Source: Phyllobacterium zundukense
GTDB lineage: Bacteria > Pseudomonadota > Alphaproteobacteria > Rhizobiales > Rhizobiaceae
DNA length: 64,000 nt
Reading direction: 5' to 3'
Assembly (NCBI RefSeq): GCF_002764115.1
Contig: NZ_CP017941.1
Coordinates: forward strand, 434,001 to 498,000
Each line of letters opens with the position of its first letter. Position 1 is the first letter of the stretch. Made by a program: the position numbers and the translations under genes. Shown piece by piece: positions 9,177 to 18,048 of this stretch. The notes beneath the pieces are model-generated. The model ran no database searches. It worked only from the letters and a program-made list of their open reading frames with translations, and was not told the origin of the DNA.

Positions 9177-9395
9177 TCTGCGGCGCCTTAGGGACGTCGG
9201 TCGACGTAATGCGCATTCTTCTGGGCGATGTTTGTCGGCAGGCGATGGCTGTGACATACTAAATGGAACTTGGGGTACGTCCGTTCAATTTTGGCGTCGA
9301 TGACACGCCCCTAAGTGCTCATCTGAAATTGCCGCAACCACCAGCCTGATTGACCTGGCTGCCGTTGTGAGCCGATCATGCGCGACGGGAGAACA

Positions 9396-12248
9396 ATGGC
9401 TTCGACGGAGCCGGACAAAATAGTCGCATTTGGCCCCTTTCGTCTCCACGGGGAGCATCGCCGCTTGTTTTGCGGTACCGAAGAGGTTCAGCTTGGCGGT
9501 CGCGCCATGGAGATGCTCGCGACGCTGGCCCGGAACAAGGGCGAAGTTGTCAGTAAGGAAGAGCTCTACAACGCGGCGTGGCCCGGCATCTTCGTACATG
9601 AAGCCAATCTGAAAGTGACAATCGCTTCGCTCAGGCGGGCACTTAAGGAATATTCTCCCGGAGGTGACTACATCCGCACCTTCGTGGGCCGCGGCTATTG
9701 GCTGAGCGATCAGGTAGATGTTGGAGACATGCCGCGCATCGCGGATCTGCCTGTCGTGGCAAATACACGCTTTCCCGAATTGGGCACCGTTGTCGGGCGG
9801 GATGCCGAAATCGCTGAACTGCGAGGCAGGATCACTGCCAACCGACTGACGACGATCGTCGGTCCCGGGGGCATTGGTAAGACAACAGTTGCAATCGCGA
9901 CGGTGCAACCACTGGAAGACGATGAGGGAGGCCTCGTCACCTTCATCGATCTCGCTCGGGCGGCAAGCGAGGAATTCGTCATCCCTTCAATTGCTACGGC
10001 GCTCGGCATCAGTTCAGGTAGTCAGGATCGGCTCGAGGCGATCTCATCGATCCTCGCTCGAAGGAAGACCCTGCTTCTATTGGATACGTGTGAGCATGTA
10101 CTCAATGCCGTCGCGCATCTTTGCGATGTCATCCTCGCGAACACTAGGGATGTCAAGATCGTCGCGACCAGCCGGCAAGTTCTCCGTGCGAAGCGAGAGG
10201 AGGTGTTCTGGCTCGCTCCGCTGGAAGTTCCTCCGCCTCGCCGCACCTACACAGCGGAACAAGTTCTTCGCTACTCTGCAGCCCAACTTCTCATCGAACG
10301 AGCGTCCGAGAAGGGGAAATACACATTGGAGGATGGAGATGCCTCTGCAGTCGCCGAGATATGCAGACGGCTCGACGGGTCGCCTCTCGCTATCGAGCTA
10401 ATTTCGTCCCGGCTGACAAGCCTAAGTGCTCCGGAAGTACTCGGTGAGCTTGGCGACCAGTTCAACACACTGGTTGACCGTGACCAGGAGGGACCGCCTC
10501 GCCAACAAACCCTGCTCGCGACCATGCAGTGGAGCTACGAGCTGCTCACAAACAGCGAGGCGGCCGTTTTGCGCGCCATATCGATCTTCATGGGTACGTT
10601 CGATTTGGATGCGGTTGTCAGTGTTGTCGCTCATCACCGCCTAGATCCGACCGACGTTTTTGATGCCGTCGCCGGGCTCCGTGCCAAGTCGATGCTGAGC
10701 ATCGAGCAGATAGCAGGCGAAATGCGATACCGCCTTCTCGACAGTACTCGCGCGTTCGCAGGGAATCTGCTGGAAACCTCCGGGGAAATGCCCGCTGTGT
10801 CGGGGGCCTATGCTCGCCTCATGCTGGGAATCTTCGCCCGAGCGAACGCCGATCAGTCAAGACTTCCAGCGCGACAATGGTATGCGGCCTACGCCAGTCA
10901 TGCGGACGATTTGCGTCGGGCCATTGGCTGGGCGCTCTTTCGTCACGGAGATCCGCTCCTCGGCATGCAACTGGTCGCATCCGGCATACCACTATGGCAT
11001 GAGTTGTCGTTGAGCGAAGAGGCCCGGAGGAACTGCGAACATGCGCTCGCCGAGTTTGATCGCACGGGCTGCGCCGACATGTCGTTGAAACTCAAGCTGG
11101 TCGTGGGGCTTGCGGCCGTAAACAGCTACCTGTCAGCCGATGCTGGGGAAGCCATCAAGACCATTGAAACTGCAATCAGGCTTTCGCGTCTGATCGGTGA
11201 TACCAATGCCGAGTGCCAGGCGCTGGGCGCTCTGGCGAGATATCGGCTGCTGCCTGGCAACCAGACAGAGGTCCGGAAAATTCTCAAGGAGTTGAAGCGC
11301 GTCGCAACGCACTCGAAAAATCGCCCGGCACAGTGGGAGCATGAGATTCTTCTTACAGAATTGGAAATCATTCACTGCCAATACCCACCCGCGATCGCCA
11401 GGATGGAGCGGTTGAGCCAGGAGGTGCGGCGCTTTCCCGATGGGACTGCTTCTCGCTTCGATCTCGACCCAAAAATTAGGAGCGAAACGACGCTGGGCGC
11501 ACTCCAGTGGTTGGGCTCTGTCAGACCCGGAACGGGGCTGAACACAGTAAAGATTTGCGCACGCGAAGCCTTGGAACTCCATCATGGTTGGACCCTCATC
11601 TCGTGCTACACCCACGGGGGGCTTTTTACTCTAAGTGAATGTCAGGAATGGCCTCTGGCTACGCAGTACGTCGAGCAACTGAAGGATACGATTTATCGCC
11701 ACGGGATGCCGACGTGGATCCCCGTCGCGAACTGCTACGCCGAAGCACTATACGTACTTTCCGGAGCACGACATGATCCCGATGGGCCTTTGTCGGCGTT
11801 CGACGAACTTCGTACCGGCTTACGGCAGTTGGGACGGCATGCGTATTATGCGCTCCTGATACGCGCCCTCTATGCAATCGGACACGTTGATGAGGGCGTA
11901 CGGATTCTCGACTATTTGTTCGAGATAGGACCCCAGCGCTCGATGGTGCCCGAATTGTTGCGCCTAAGGGCTGTCAAGGAACGATCGCTTGGGCGCGACG
12001 ACGACGCGCTTTGCACCCTTCGGCAATCGGTCCAGGCCGCGGAGGACAACGGTGCGTGGGGATGGCACATTCGCAGTGCAACCGACCTAGCAGTTCTGCT
12101 CAGAGACCGTTTGCAGATTGATGACGCCAAGAGCGTCATCGAGCCCGTATACGGCCGGTTCATCGATGGTTTCGATACTCCCGACTTGCAGAGAGCCGGA
12201 GATATTCTGTCGGAGTTGCGGGGTTTTGGACGAGTCCCCGGCTCGTAG
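9396..12248 (+). CDS. Winged-helix / NB-ARC ATPase / TPR transcriptional regulator
   Basis: About 950 residues contain an N-terminal OmpR-like winged helix (roughly 10-105, ending FVGRGYWLS), a STAND-type ATPase with Walker A VGPGGIGKTT near 155-164 and LLLLDTCEHV as Walker B, and then a long helical region of about 500 residues with TPR-like repeats. Such proteins are thought to bind DNA after ligand- or partner-triggered ATPase switching. Their usual signals are unknown. ATG 9396 is preferred over 9378 because GGGAG sits just upstream. It follows the OYE gene in the same direction and converges with the cNMP-binding reductase. Confidence 0.82.
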   Translation: MASTEPDKIVAFGPFRLHGEHRRLFCGTEEVQLGGRAMEMLATLARNKGEVVSKEELYNAAWPGIFVHEANLKVTIASLRRALKEYSPGGDYIRTFVGRGYWLSDQVDVGDMPRIADLPVVANTRFPELGTVVGRDAEIAELRGRITANRLTTIVGPGGIGKTTVAIATVQPLEDDEGGLVTFIDLARAASEEFVIPSIATALGISSGSQDRLEAISSILARRKTLLLLDTCEHVLNAVAHLCDVILANTRDVKIVATSRQVLRAKREEVFWLAPLEVPPPRRTYTAEQVLRYSAAQLLIERASEKGKYTLEDGDASAVAEICRRLDGSPLAIELISSRLTSLSAPEVLGELGDQFNTLVDRDQEGPPRQQTLLATMQWSYELLTNSEAAVLRAISIFMGTFDLDAVVSVVAHHRLDPTDVFDAVAGLRAKSMLSIEQIAGEMRYRLLDSTRAFAGNLLETSGEMPAVSGAYARLMLGIFARANADQSRLPARQWYAAYASHADDLRRAIGWALFRHGDPLLGMQLVASGIPLWHELSLSEEARRNCEHALAEFDRTGCADMSLKLKLVVGLAAVNSYLSADAGEAIKTIETAIRLSRLIGDTNAECQALGALARYRLLPGNQTEVRKILKELKRVATHSKNRPAQWEHEILLTELEIIHCQYPPAIARMERLSQEVRRFPDGTASRFDLDPKIRSETTLGALQWLGSVRPGTGLNTVKICAREALELHHGWTLISCYTHGGLFTLSECQEWPLATQYVEQLKDTIYRHGMPTWIPVANCYAEALYVLSGARHDPDGPLSAFDELRTGLRQLGRHAYYALLIRALYAIGHVDEGVRILDYLFEIGPQRSMVPELLRLRAVKERSLGRDDDALCTLRQSVQAAEDNGAWGWHIRSATDLAVLLRDRLQIDDAKSVIEPVYGRFIDGFDTPDLQRAGDILSELRGFGRVPGS

Positions 12249-12290
12249 TTGCAATGTGCATCCTCAAACGGCCGCCAACCTCCCCGTGGC

Positions 12291-13973
12291 TTAGAGGCCG
12301 ATCGGATTGTTCGCCAGCCAACCGTGGATCGAGTGGACCACGACTGATCCCTCGCCGACGCTGGAGGCAACGCGCTTGACGGATCTGGCACGGACGTCGC
12401 CAACCGCGAATATCCCTGGGACGCTGGTTGCATAGGGCGAACCATTCGGGGCACCAGCATGGTCGTAGCCGGCCAGGATGAAACCGCGATCATCGAGTTC
12501 GACGCAACCGTTGAGCCAGTCAGTGTTCGGAACAGCCCCGATCATGAGAAAGAGGTTCGATATCGCATGTTCGAATTCATCCTCCCCGCGTTGTCGCCAT
12601 TTCACCGATGAAAGGTAGTTCTCGCCGACAAGCGAGGTGATCTCGCTGCGGGCATGCAGGGTGATCCGCGGGGACTGCACGATGCGGCCGACCAGATAGT
12701 CTGACATGGTCGCCGAAAGACCATCGGCCCGGACGAGGAGATGGACGCGCCGGGCTCGCGAGGACAGGAAGATCGCTGCTTGCCCAGCGGAGTTTCCGCC
12801 GCCCACCACCGCGACATCGGCGCCTTCACAAAGCTGCGCCTCGATCGAGGTGGCTGCGTAATGAATTCCCTTGCCTTCGAAATGCTCGGCCTCTGCTATG
12901 TCCAGTCTTCGATACCGTGCGCCGGTCGCAACGACGACGGATCGGCCAAGCACCACATTGCCGCCTTCCAGATGCACCGCAAACGGATAGCAGGCGCACT
13001 CCAGGCGCCCGGCAGCATCAGCGACGGCAAACCGCGCGCCGAACCTTTGCGCCTGTATCTGCGCTCGCCGGGCAAGATCCTGTCCCGAGATACCCATCGG
13101 AAATCCGAGGTAGTTCTCGATCCGTGAACTCGTGCCTGCCTGGCCGCCCGGCCCGACCGCCTCGACGACCAGCGTGTCCAGACCCTCGGATGCGGCATAG
13201 ACCGCGGCGGCGAGACCGGACGGCCCCGCGCCGACGACAACTGCATCGTACACATGCGTAGGATCCAGCCGCTCCGTGATGCCGAGCGCCTCAGCAAGGT
13301 CGCGATTGGCAGGCCGGCTAAGTACCCTGGCTCCGTTGAGGACAACGATCGGCAGGCTGTCGGCGTCGGCATGGAAGGTGGCCATGGCCACGCGCGCGTC
13401 GTCGTCGAAATCGGTGTCGAGGCAGCGATAAGGATAGCCGTTCCTCTCCAGAAACGTCTGGATGCGGACCGTGTCGCCGGCGCGGCAACTTCCCACCACG
13501 ACGGTGCCGCCCTCGGCATGTTCGAGCAGCCTAGCCCGCCTGAGAATGAACGAGCGCAGGATGATTTCGCCGATATCCGGTTCGGCGGTGACCAGCCTCA
13601 GCAGCGCGGGGCGGGAAAGACGGATGACGGAGGTGGGAACGACAGCTTTCCCGCAGACAATGACTGCTCGCCCACTCAGGTGATGCAATTCCCCGGTGAA
13701 CTGGTTTTCGCGGTGCGTGGCGATAAGCGCATGCCCGCCATGCCCGTCGCTCTCGAACACATCGACGGATCCGCTGAGAATGACAAAGAAGTCTACCTCG
13801 CGATCGCCCACTTCGTACAGGTACGCGCCGCCATCGAACCGATCCTTCTGCCCGAACGGGGCGATGCGCGCCACCATATCGGGAGTGAGGCGGGGAAATG
13901 CCTCCCCGGGGATTTCACGCAGCTCAACGGAAGTCGGGCTACTGAGCGTGCTGAAGTCGCCTCTATCGGCCAT
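12291..13973 (-). CDS. cNMP-binding, thioredoxin-like, thioredoxin-reductase-like fusion protein
   Basis: The 560-residue protein has three parts: a cyclic-nucleotide-binding (CRP-type) beta-roll at about 25-150 (YLYEVGD, FFVILSGSVDVFE, FTGELHHLSGRA), a thioredoxin/glutaredoxin-like segment at about 155-235 (VVVGSCRAGD ... VVLNGARVLSRPANRDLAEAL), and a TrxB-type FAD/NADPH module from 241 (GAGPSG, VVGGGNSAG, GIFAVGDVR). The TrxB redox motif CxxC is absent; the equivalent stretch reads GIHYAATSIEA. It probably senses or transfers redox state rather than reducing thioredoxin. ATG 13973 follows GAGG; a longer open frame to 14195 has no domain in its extra part. Confidence 0.85.
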   Translation of the reverse strand: MADRGDFSTLSSPTSVELREIPGEAFPRLTPDMVARIAPFGQKDRFDGGAYLYEVGDREVDFFVILSGSVDVFESDGHGGHALIATHRENQFTGELHHLSGRAVIVCGKAVVPTSVIRLSRPALLRLVTAEPDIGEIILRSFILRRARLLEHAEGGTVVVGSCRAGDTVRIQTFLERNGYPYRCLDTDFDDDARVAMATFHADADSLPIVVLNGARVLSRPANRDLAEALGITERLDPTHVYDAVVVGAGPSGLAAAVYAASEGLDTLVVEAVGPGGQAGTSSRIENYLGFPMGISGQDLARRAQIQAQRFGARFAVADAAGRLECACYPFAVHLEGGNVVLGRSVVVATGARYRRLDIAEAEHFEGKGIHYAATSIEAQLCEGADVAVVGGGNSAGQAAIFLSSRARRVHLLVRADGLSATMSDYLVGRIVQSPRITLHARSEITSLVGENYLSSVKWRQRGEDEFEHAISNLFLMIGAVPNTDWLNGCVELDDRGFILAGYDHAGAPNGSPYATSVPGIFAVGDVRARSVKRVASSVGEGSVVVHSIHGWLANNPIGL

Positions 13974-14320
13974 TGGAGTAACCTCGATCCGTCCCACGCT
14001 GTGACGCGCAGGAAAAGAGTGTAGCCGGGCCGGCTCACTGTAGCCTGTTAAGCAGCGCTTATCATCGCGAATTTCCGGGAACAGGGATACGCCTCTGGCA
14101 TCTGCGGAAACGACAGTAAGACGGCCTCGGTTGGACAAGCGGGTTCGATGATATGCCAGATTTCTCGCGCATTGGCGGCATTTAGCGCGCGTCACCGAGA
14201 CCAGATGCTAGCCTCTATCCAATTCAAACGACGAACCAGCATCGTGCGGCGCTCCTGCCTGCCCCGTGGGTACGAACGATCGCTCGACGATGCGCTGCCA
14301 TCGAGTTTCGAGGATCCAAG
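13974..14320. other. Intergenic between reductase and GlcG-like pseudogene
   Basis: This is the divergent promoter region of the two flanking genes. No gene, strong hairpin or repeat was recognised. Confidence 0.4.
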
Positions 14321-14742
14321 ATGACCAGGCTTGTCGCTACACTCACTCTCGACGACGCCAAACTGATGCTATCAGCGGCGGAAGCAAAGGCTGCGGAGTT
14401 TGGCATCGCCTACAATGTTGCCGTGGTCGATGCCGGAGGACATCTGGTGGCCTTCGTTCGGCAGGACGATGCGCTGATCGGCAGCATCGACTTGGCTATC
14501 AAGAAGGCTGTCACCGCGCGTCTCTTCGACAAGAAGCGGACTACTTAGCAACACTGGCACAACCCGGCGAGCCGCTCTTCGGCATCGACCAGAGCAATGA
14601 CGGCAACGTTATCATCTTCGGCGGCGGGCTCCCTGTCGCCCAAGAGGGACGATTGATCGGCGCGGTCGGGGCAAGCGCCGGGTCGGTGGAGCAGGACATA
14701 GCAGTGGCTCAAGCCGCCGTGTCCGCGATGGACCATCTCTAG
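14321..14742 (+). pseudogene. GlcG/HbpS-family heme-binding protein, frameshifted
   Basis: Codons from ATG 14321 give a normal GlcG/HbpS N-terminus (LTLDDAKLMLSAAEAKAAE, VAVVDAGGHLVAFVRQDDA), but the frame stops at about 14548 after FDKKRTT. The rest of the domain (DYLATLAQPGEPLFGID, IFGGGLPVAQEGRLIGAVG, SGS-like ASAGSVEQD) continues in another frame to 14742. A single-base loss near 14535 explains this. HbpS-like proteins bind heme or small ligands and are often linked to oxidative metabolism genes. It heads the SDR/aldehyde-dehydrogenase cluster. A sequencing error is possible. Confidence 0.75.
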
Positions 14743-14782
14743 CGCACACACAGAGCGACAGTTCAGCAAAGGAGCAAAAAAG

Positions 14783-15523
14783 ATGACGACCAATATCGAA
14801 GGGAAAGTCGTTTTGATCACCGGCGGCGGCACCGGCCTTGGCGCAGAGACCGCCCAGATGCTTGCCTCGAAAGGAGCAAAAATTGCGGTCGCCGCACGGC
14901 GGCGCGGCAAACTCGACGAAGTCGCGTCCAGGATTTCCTCCTCCGGCGGGAAGGCAAAGGGCTATGAGCTGGATGTGGCCAACAAGGACCAGTTCAAATC
15001 GGTCGTGGATGCGGTGGCGTCCGATTTTGGAAGACTGGACGTCCTGATCAACAATGCCGGGCTGATGCCGATCCGCCCCATGGCGGAAGTGAACACCGAC
15101 GAATGGGATGCGATGATCGACGTCAACCTCAGGGGTACCCTGTACGGTATCGCCGCAGTCCTGCCGATGTTCATCAAACAGGAAGCGGGCCACATCATCA
15201 ACATCAGCTCCGTCGCGGGCGTCAAGGTCTTCGCACCGGGCGGCACGGTCTACTCTGGCACCAAGTTCGCCGTCAGGGCGATCTCAGAGGGGCTGCGCCA
15301 GGAGGTCGGAAGCAAGATCAGGGTGACATCAATCGAACCGGGTGCCGTCGAGAGCGATCTCAAGCACACGACCAGTGGAACATCACAGGGCGCGGTCATG
15401 GAATTCTACAAGTCGGCGATCCCCGCCAGTTCCATTGCCAGGGCAATCACCTTCGCAATCGAGCAACCCGCCGACGTGGACATCAACGAGATCGTGCTGC
15501 GTCCGACGGCACAGGAATTTTGA
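14783..15523 (+). CDS. SDR family oxidoreductase
   Basis: This 246-residue classical short-chain dehydrogenase has the cofactor motif ITGGGTGLGAE, NNAG (INNAGLMP), catalytic Ser in INISSVAG and the YxxxK pair in VYSGTKFAV. The LSGRR-like AARRRGK after strand 2 suggests NADP(H). AAGGAG precedes the ATG. It is co-oriented with the GlcG pseudogene, the SSADH gene and the hydrolase, and probably acts in the same oxidative pathway on an alcohol, ketone or aldehyde. Substrate is unknown. Confidence 0.87.
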   Translation: MTTNIEGKVVLITGGGTGLGAETAQMLASKGAKIAVAARRRGKLDEVASRISSSGGKAKGYELDVANKDQFKSVVDAVASDFGRLDVLINNAGLMPIRPMAEVNTDEWDAMIDVNLRGTLYGIAAVLPMFIKQEAGHIINISSVAGVKVFAPGGTVYSGTKFAVRAISEGLRQEVGSKIRVTSIEPGAVESDLKHTTSGTSQGAVMEFYKSAIPASSIARAITFAIEQPADVDINEIVLRPTAQEF

Positions 15524-15608
15524 TCGACGGATCGGATCCGGCTGCGCGAGCGCGCGTTGAATATTCCCAAGACCGTTTCCGGCCCTGACCTCGAAAGGAG
15601 ACTATGAG

Positions 15609-16979
15609 ATGGCTTATCAGAGCGTAAACCCGGCAACGGGCAAGGTCCTCAAGACATTCAATAACCATAGCGATGACGAGATCGAGAGGGCGCTCAATCT
15701 AGCCCATTCCCTCTACAAGTCGCCGTGGTGCAAGGGCGACAGAGGTCCTCGACTAGAGGTTCTGAACCGCTTTTCCAAACTGGCGCATGAGCGCCTGGAG
15801 GAACTGGCGCGCATACTCACCCTGGAAATGGGAAAGCGGATCAACGAAGCGCGCACCGAGGTGCGGATCACCGCCGATATCGCCCAGTACTATGCCGAAA
15901 ACGCCGAGTCCCTTCTCGCCCGTGAGAAGGTGGCGACGTCGAAGGGCGACGCTTGGCTGGAATATCATCCGATCGGTGTCGTAGTCGCTGTCGAGCCCTG
16001 GAATTTTCCCTTCTACCAGTTGATCCGAGTGGCCGGTCCCAATCTCGCGATCGGCAATCCTGTACTGGCGAAACACGCCAGCATGGTACCGCAGGCTGCG
16101 GTCGCGTTCGAAGAACTTCTCACCGAAGCCGGCGTACCGGAAGGCGCATGGAAGAACATCTTCGCGACAGGCGACCAGGTTTCAAAACTGATTGCTGACG
16201 ACCGGGTTCAAGGCGTGGCTCTCACCGGCTCTGAGGGCGCAGGCAGCATCGTGGCGGCCAACGCGGGCAAGAACCTCAAGAAGTCCGTGATGGAACTCGG
16301 CGGCAGCGACGTGTTCGTCGTCCTCGACGACGCCGACGTGGACAAGGCCGTCGCCGCCGGCGTCGAGGCCAGGCTGCGCGGCTGCGGTCAGGTCTGCAAT
16401 GGTGCGAAACGCTTCCTCATCCATGAGAAGATCGCCGACGAATTCGTCAATAAGCTCGCGGAGAAGTTCACGAGCACCAAGATCGGCGACCCCATGGATG
16501 AGACCGTCGGACTCGGGCCGATGTCTTCGATCGGAGCTCGCGACGATATTGCTGGGCAGGTCGAGCGCGCCGTCAAGGCCGGGGCCAGGGTCTTGGTCGG
16601 CGGGTCAGTGGTCGAGGGGCCGGGCGCGTATTATCAGCCAACGATCCTCACCCATGTGACAAGGGACAACCCGGCGTACTTCGAGGAGTTCTTCGGTCCC
16701 GTCGCGCAGGTGCACGTGATCAAGAGCGATGACGACGTGGTCAGGATCGCGAACGACTCGAACTTCGGGCTTTCCGGGGCGATCTTCACGGCGGACGTCG
16801 ATCGCGCCAAGTCCCTCGCTTCGCAGGTGGAAACAGGCTCAGTCTGGATCAATACGTCCTCCTTCACCGGACCGGAGCTTCCATTCGGCGGGGTCAAGAA
16901 ATCCGGCTACGGTCGCGAACTCGCGGGCGCCGGCATCAAAGAACTGGTGAACCAGAAGATGGTGCTCGTCGCGCACTGA
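15609..16979 (+). CDS. NAD(P)-dependent succinate-semialdehyde dehydrogenase family protein
   Basis: This 456-residue aldehyde dehydrogenase begins MAYQSVNPATGKVLKTF, typical of GabD-like short SSADHs. It has the ALDH Asn/Lys region (PWNFPFYQ, AKHAS), catalytic Glu in ELGGSD, catalytic Cys in GQVCNGAKR, and a C-terminal PFGGVKKSGYGRELA. It oxidises succinate semialdehyde or a related short aldehyde to the acid. A ribosome-binding site (AAAGGAG) precedes the ATG. It follows the SDR by 85 nt, and the two may form an alcohol-to-acid oxidation pair. The next gene is separated by a perfect 10-bp hairpin at 17013-17036. Confidence 0.88.
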   Translation: MAYQSVNPATGKVLKTFNNHSDDEIERALNLAHSLYKSPWCKGDRGPRLEVLNRFSKLAHERLEELARILTLEMGKRINEARTEVRITADIAQYYAENAESLLAREKVATSKGDAWLEYHPIGVVVAVEPWNFPFYQLIRVAGPNLAIGNPVLAKHASMVPQAAVAFEELLTEAGVPEGAWKNIFATGDQVSKLIADDRVQGVALTGSEGAGSIVAANAGKNLKKSVMELGGSDVFVVLDDADVDKAVAAGVEARLRGCGQVCNGAKRFLIHEKIADEFVNKLAEKFTSTKIGDPMDETVGLGPMSSIGARDDIAGQVERAVKAGARVLVGGSVVEGPGAYYQPTILTHVTRDNPAYFEEFFGPVAQVHVIKSDDDVVRIANDSNFGLSGAIFTADVDRAKSLASQVETGSVWINTSSFTGPELPFGGVKKSGYGRELAGAGIKELVNQKMVLVAH

Positions 16980-17012
16980 GGCCGAGCGCATCACATTCAG
17001 GCACCACTGTCA

Positions 17013-17036
17013 CGATGGGCCGCAGCCGGCCCATCG
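17013..17036. other. Perfect hairpin between SSADH and hydrolase genes
   Basis: CGATGGGCCG pairs with CGGCCCATCG around a 4-base loop (CAGC). No T-run follows, so it is not a canonical terminator. It could stabilise or partly attenuate the upstream message. Confidence 0.45.
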
Positions 17037-17073
17037 CACTCTGAGTGAGCAGTCAAAACCGAAGGAGCAGACT

Positions 17074-17958
17074 ATGGCCCTCATACGATATCGGACCATG
17101 AACACCGCGGCAGCGGAGATCTTCTATCGTGAGACCGTGCCTGAGGTTGTGGAAGGGCGGCCACCGATCTTGCTCCTGCACGGGTTCCCATCCTCCTCGC
17201 ACCAGTACAGCGGTTTGATGCACCGGCTGGGGAGGGAATTCCACATGATCGCCCCTGACTATCCGGGCTTCGGCCAAAGCCGTGACGTGTCGCCCCCCGG
17301 CGCCTTCGTGTACAGCTTCGAGAACATCTCGCGTACCATCGAGGAGTTCATCGACAAGCTCAGTCTTGAACGGTTCGTCCTCTATGTCTTCGATTTCGGG
17401 GCGCCGGTCGGGTTCAGGATTGCCGCCCGCAGGCCGGATCTAATTGCCGGCGTCATTATACAGAACGCCAATGCCTACGAGGCAGGCCTGTCGGATGCGG
17501 CAAGGCGTCTTGTTTCAATCCCGCGACATGACGAGGCGGGGCTCAAGGAGTTGGATGGGCTTCTGACGCTCGAGGGAACCAAGTTCCAATATTTCACGGG
17601 TGTGGCGGACCCCGAGAGCATTTCCCCCGACGGCTACACCCTGGATCAGCTCTATCTGGATCTGCCCGGTCGGAAGGCGCACCTGATCGACCTCCTGCTG
17701 GACTACAAGTCCAATGTCGACGCCTATCCGGTGTGGCAGGAATGGCTCTGGCAAGCGTCGCTACCCGCCCAGATCCTCTGGGGGCGCAACGACCCGTTTT
17801 TCGTGGAAGCCGGTGCCCGCGCCTACCTGACCGATTTGCCAAATGCGGAGCTGCACCTCTTCGACACCGGGCATTTCGCCCTGGAGGAGCGCCTGGATGC
17901 GATCGCACCCCTCGTGGCGGGCTTCGTCAACCGCCTGCCCAAGTTTGTCACCTCATGA
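17074..17958 (+). CDS. Alpha/beta hydrolase (epoxide hydrolase/haloalkane dehalogenase-like)
   Basis: This 294-residue alpha/beta hydrolase has an HGFPSSSHQY oxyanion motif, a nucleophile-elbow aspartate in VFDFGAPVGF (Asp107) instead of the usual serine, a WGRNDPFF acid region and catalytic His in DTGHFALEE. Aspartate at this position is typical of epoxide hydrolases and haloalkane or fluoroacetate dehalogenases. GAAGGAGCAG precedes the ATG. It closes the 14.3-18 kb oxidation cluster and converges with the NhaA fusion gene 90 nt away. Substrate is unknown. Confidence 0.83.
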   Translation: MALIRYRTMNTAAAEIFYRETVPEVVEGRPPILLLHGFPSSSHQYSGLMHRLGREFHMIAPDYPGFGQSRDVSPPGAFVYSFENISRTIEEFIDKLSLERFVLYVFDFGAPVGFRIAARRPDLIAGVIIQNANAYEAGLSDAARRLVSIPRHDEAGLKELDGLLTLEGTKFQYFTGVADPESISPDGYTLDQLYLDLPGRKAHLIDLLLDYKSNVDAYPVWQEWLWQASLPAQILWGRNDPFFVEAGARAYLTDLPNAELHLFDTGHFALEERLDAIAPLVAGFVNRLPKFVTS

Positions 17959-18048
17959 TCTCCAACGCCTTTTCCGTGTCCGCCCGATTGCCGTTCGAGG
18001 TTTCTCTCGCGGACCCAGGGAATTGGAGCGCATTGTCCAAGACGTGGC

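Noticed and set aside
8214..9257. Minus-strand ORF of 347 codons opposite the OYE gene
   Set aside because: Shadow of the flavin oxidoreductase; no recognisable motifs.
12602..12829. Minus-strand ORF overlapping the reductase-like gene
   Set aside because: Frame shadow of a well-supported protein.
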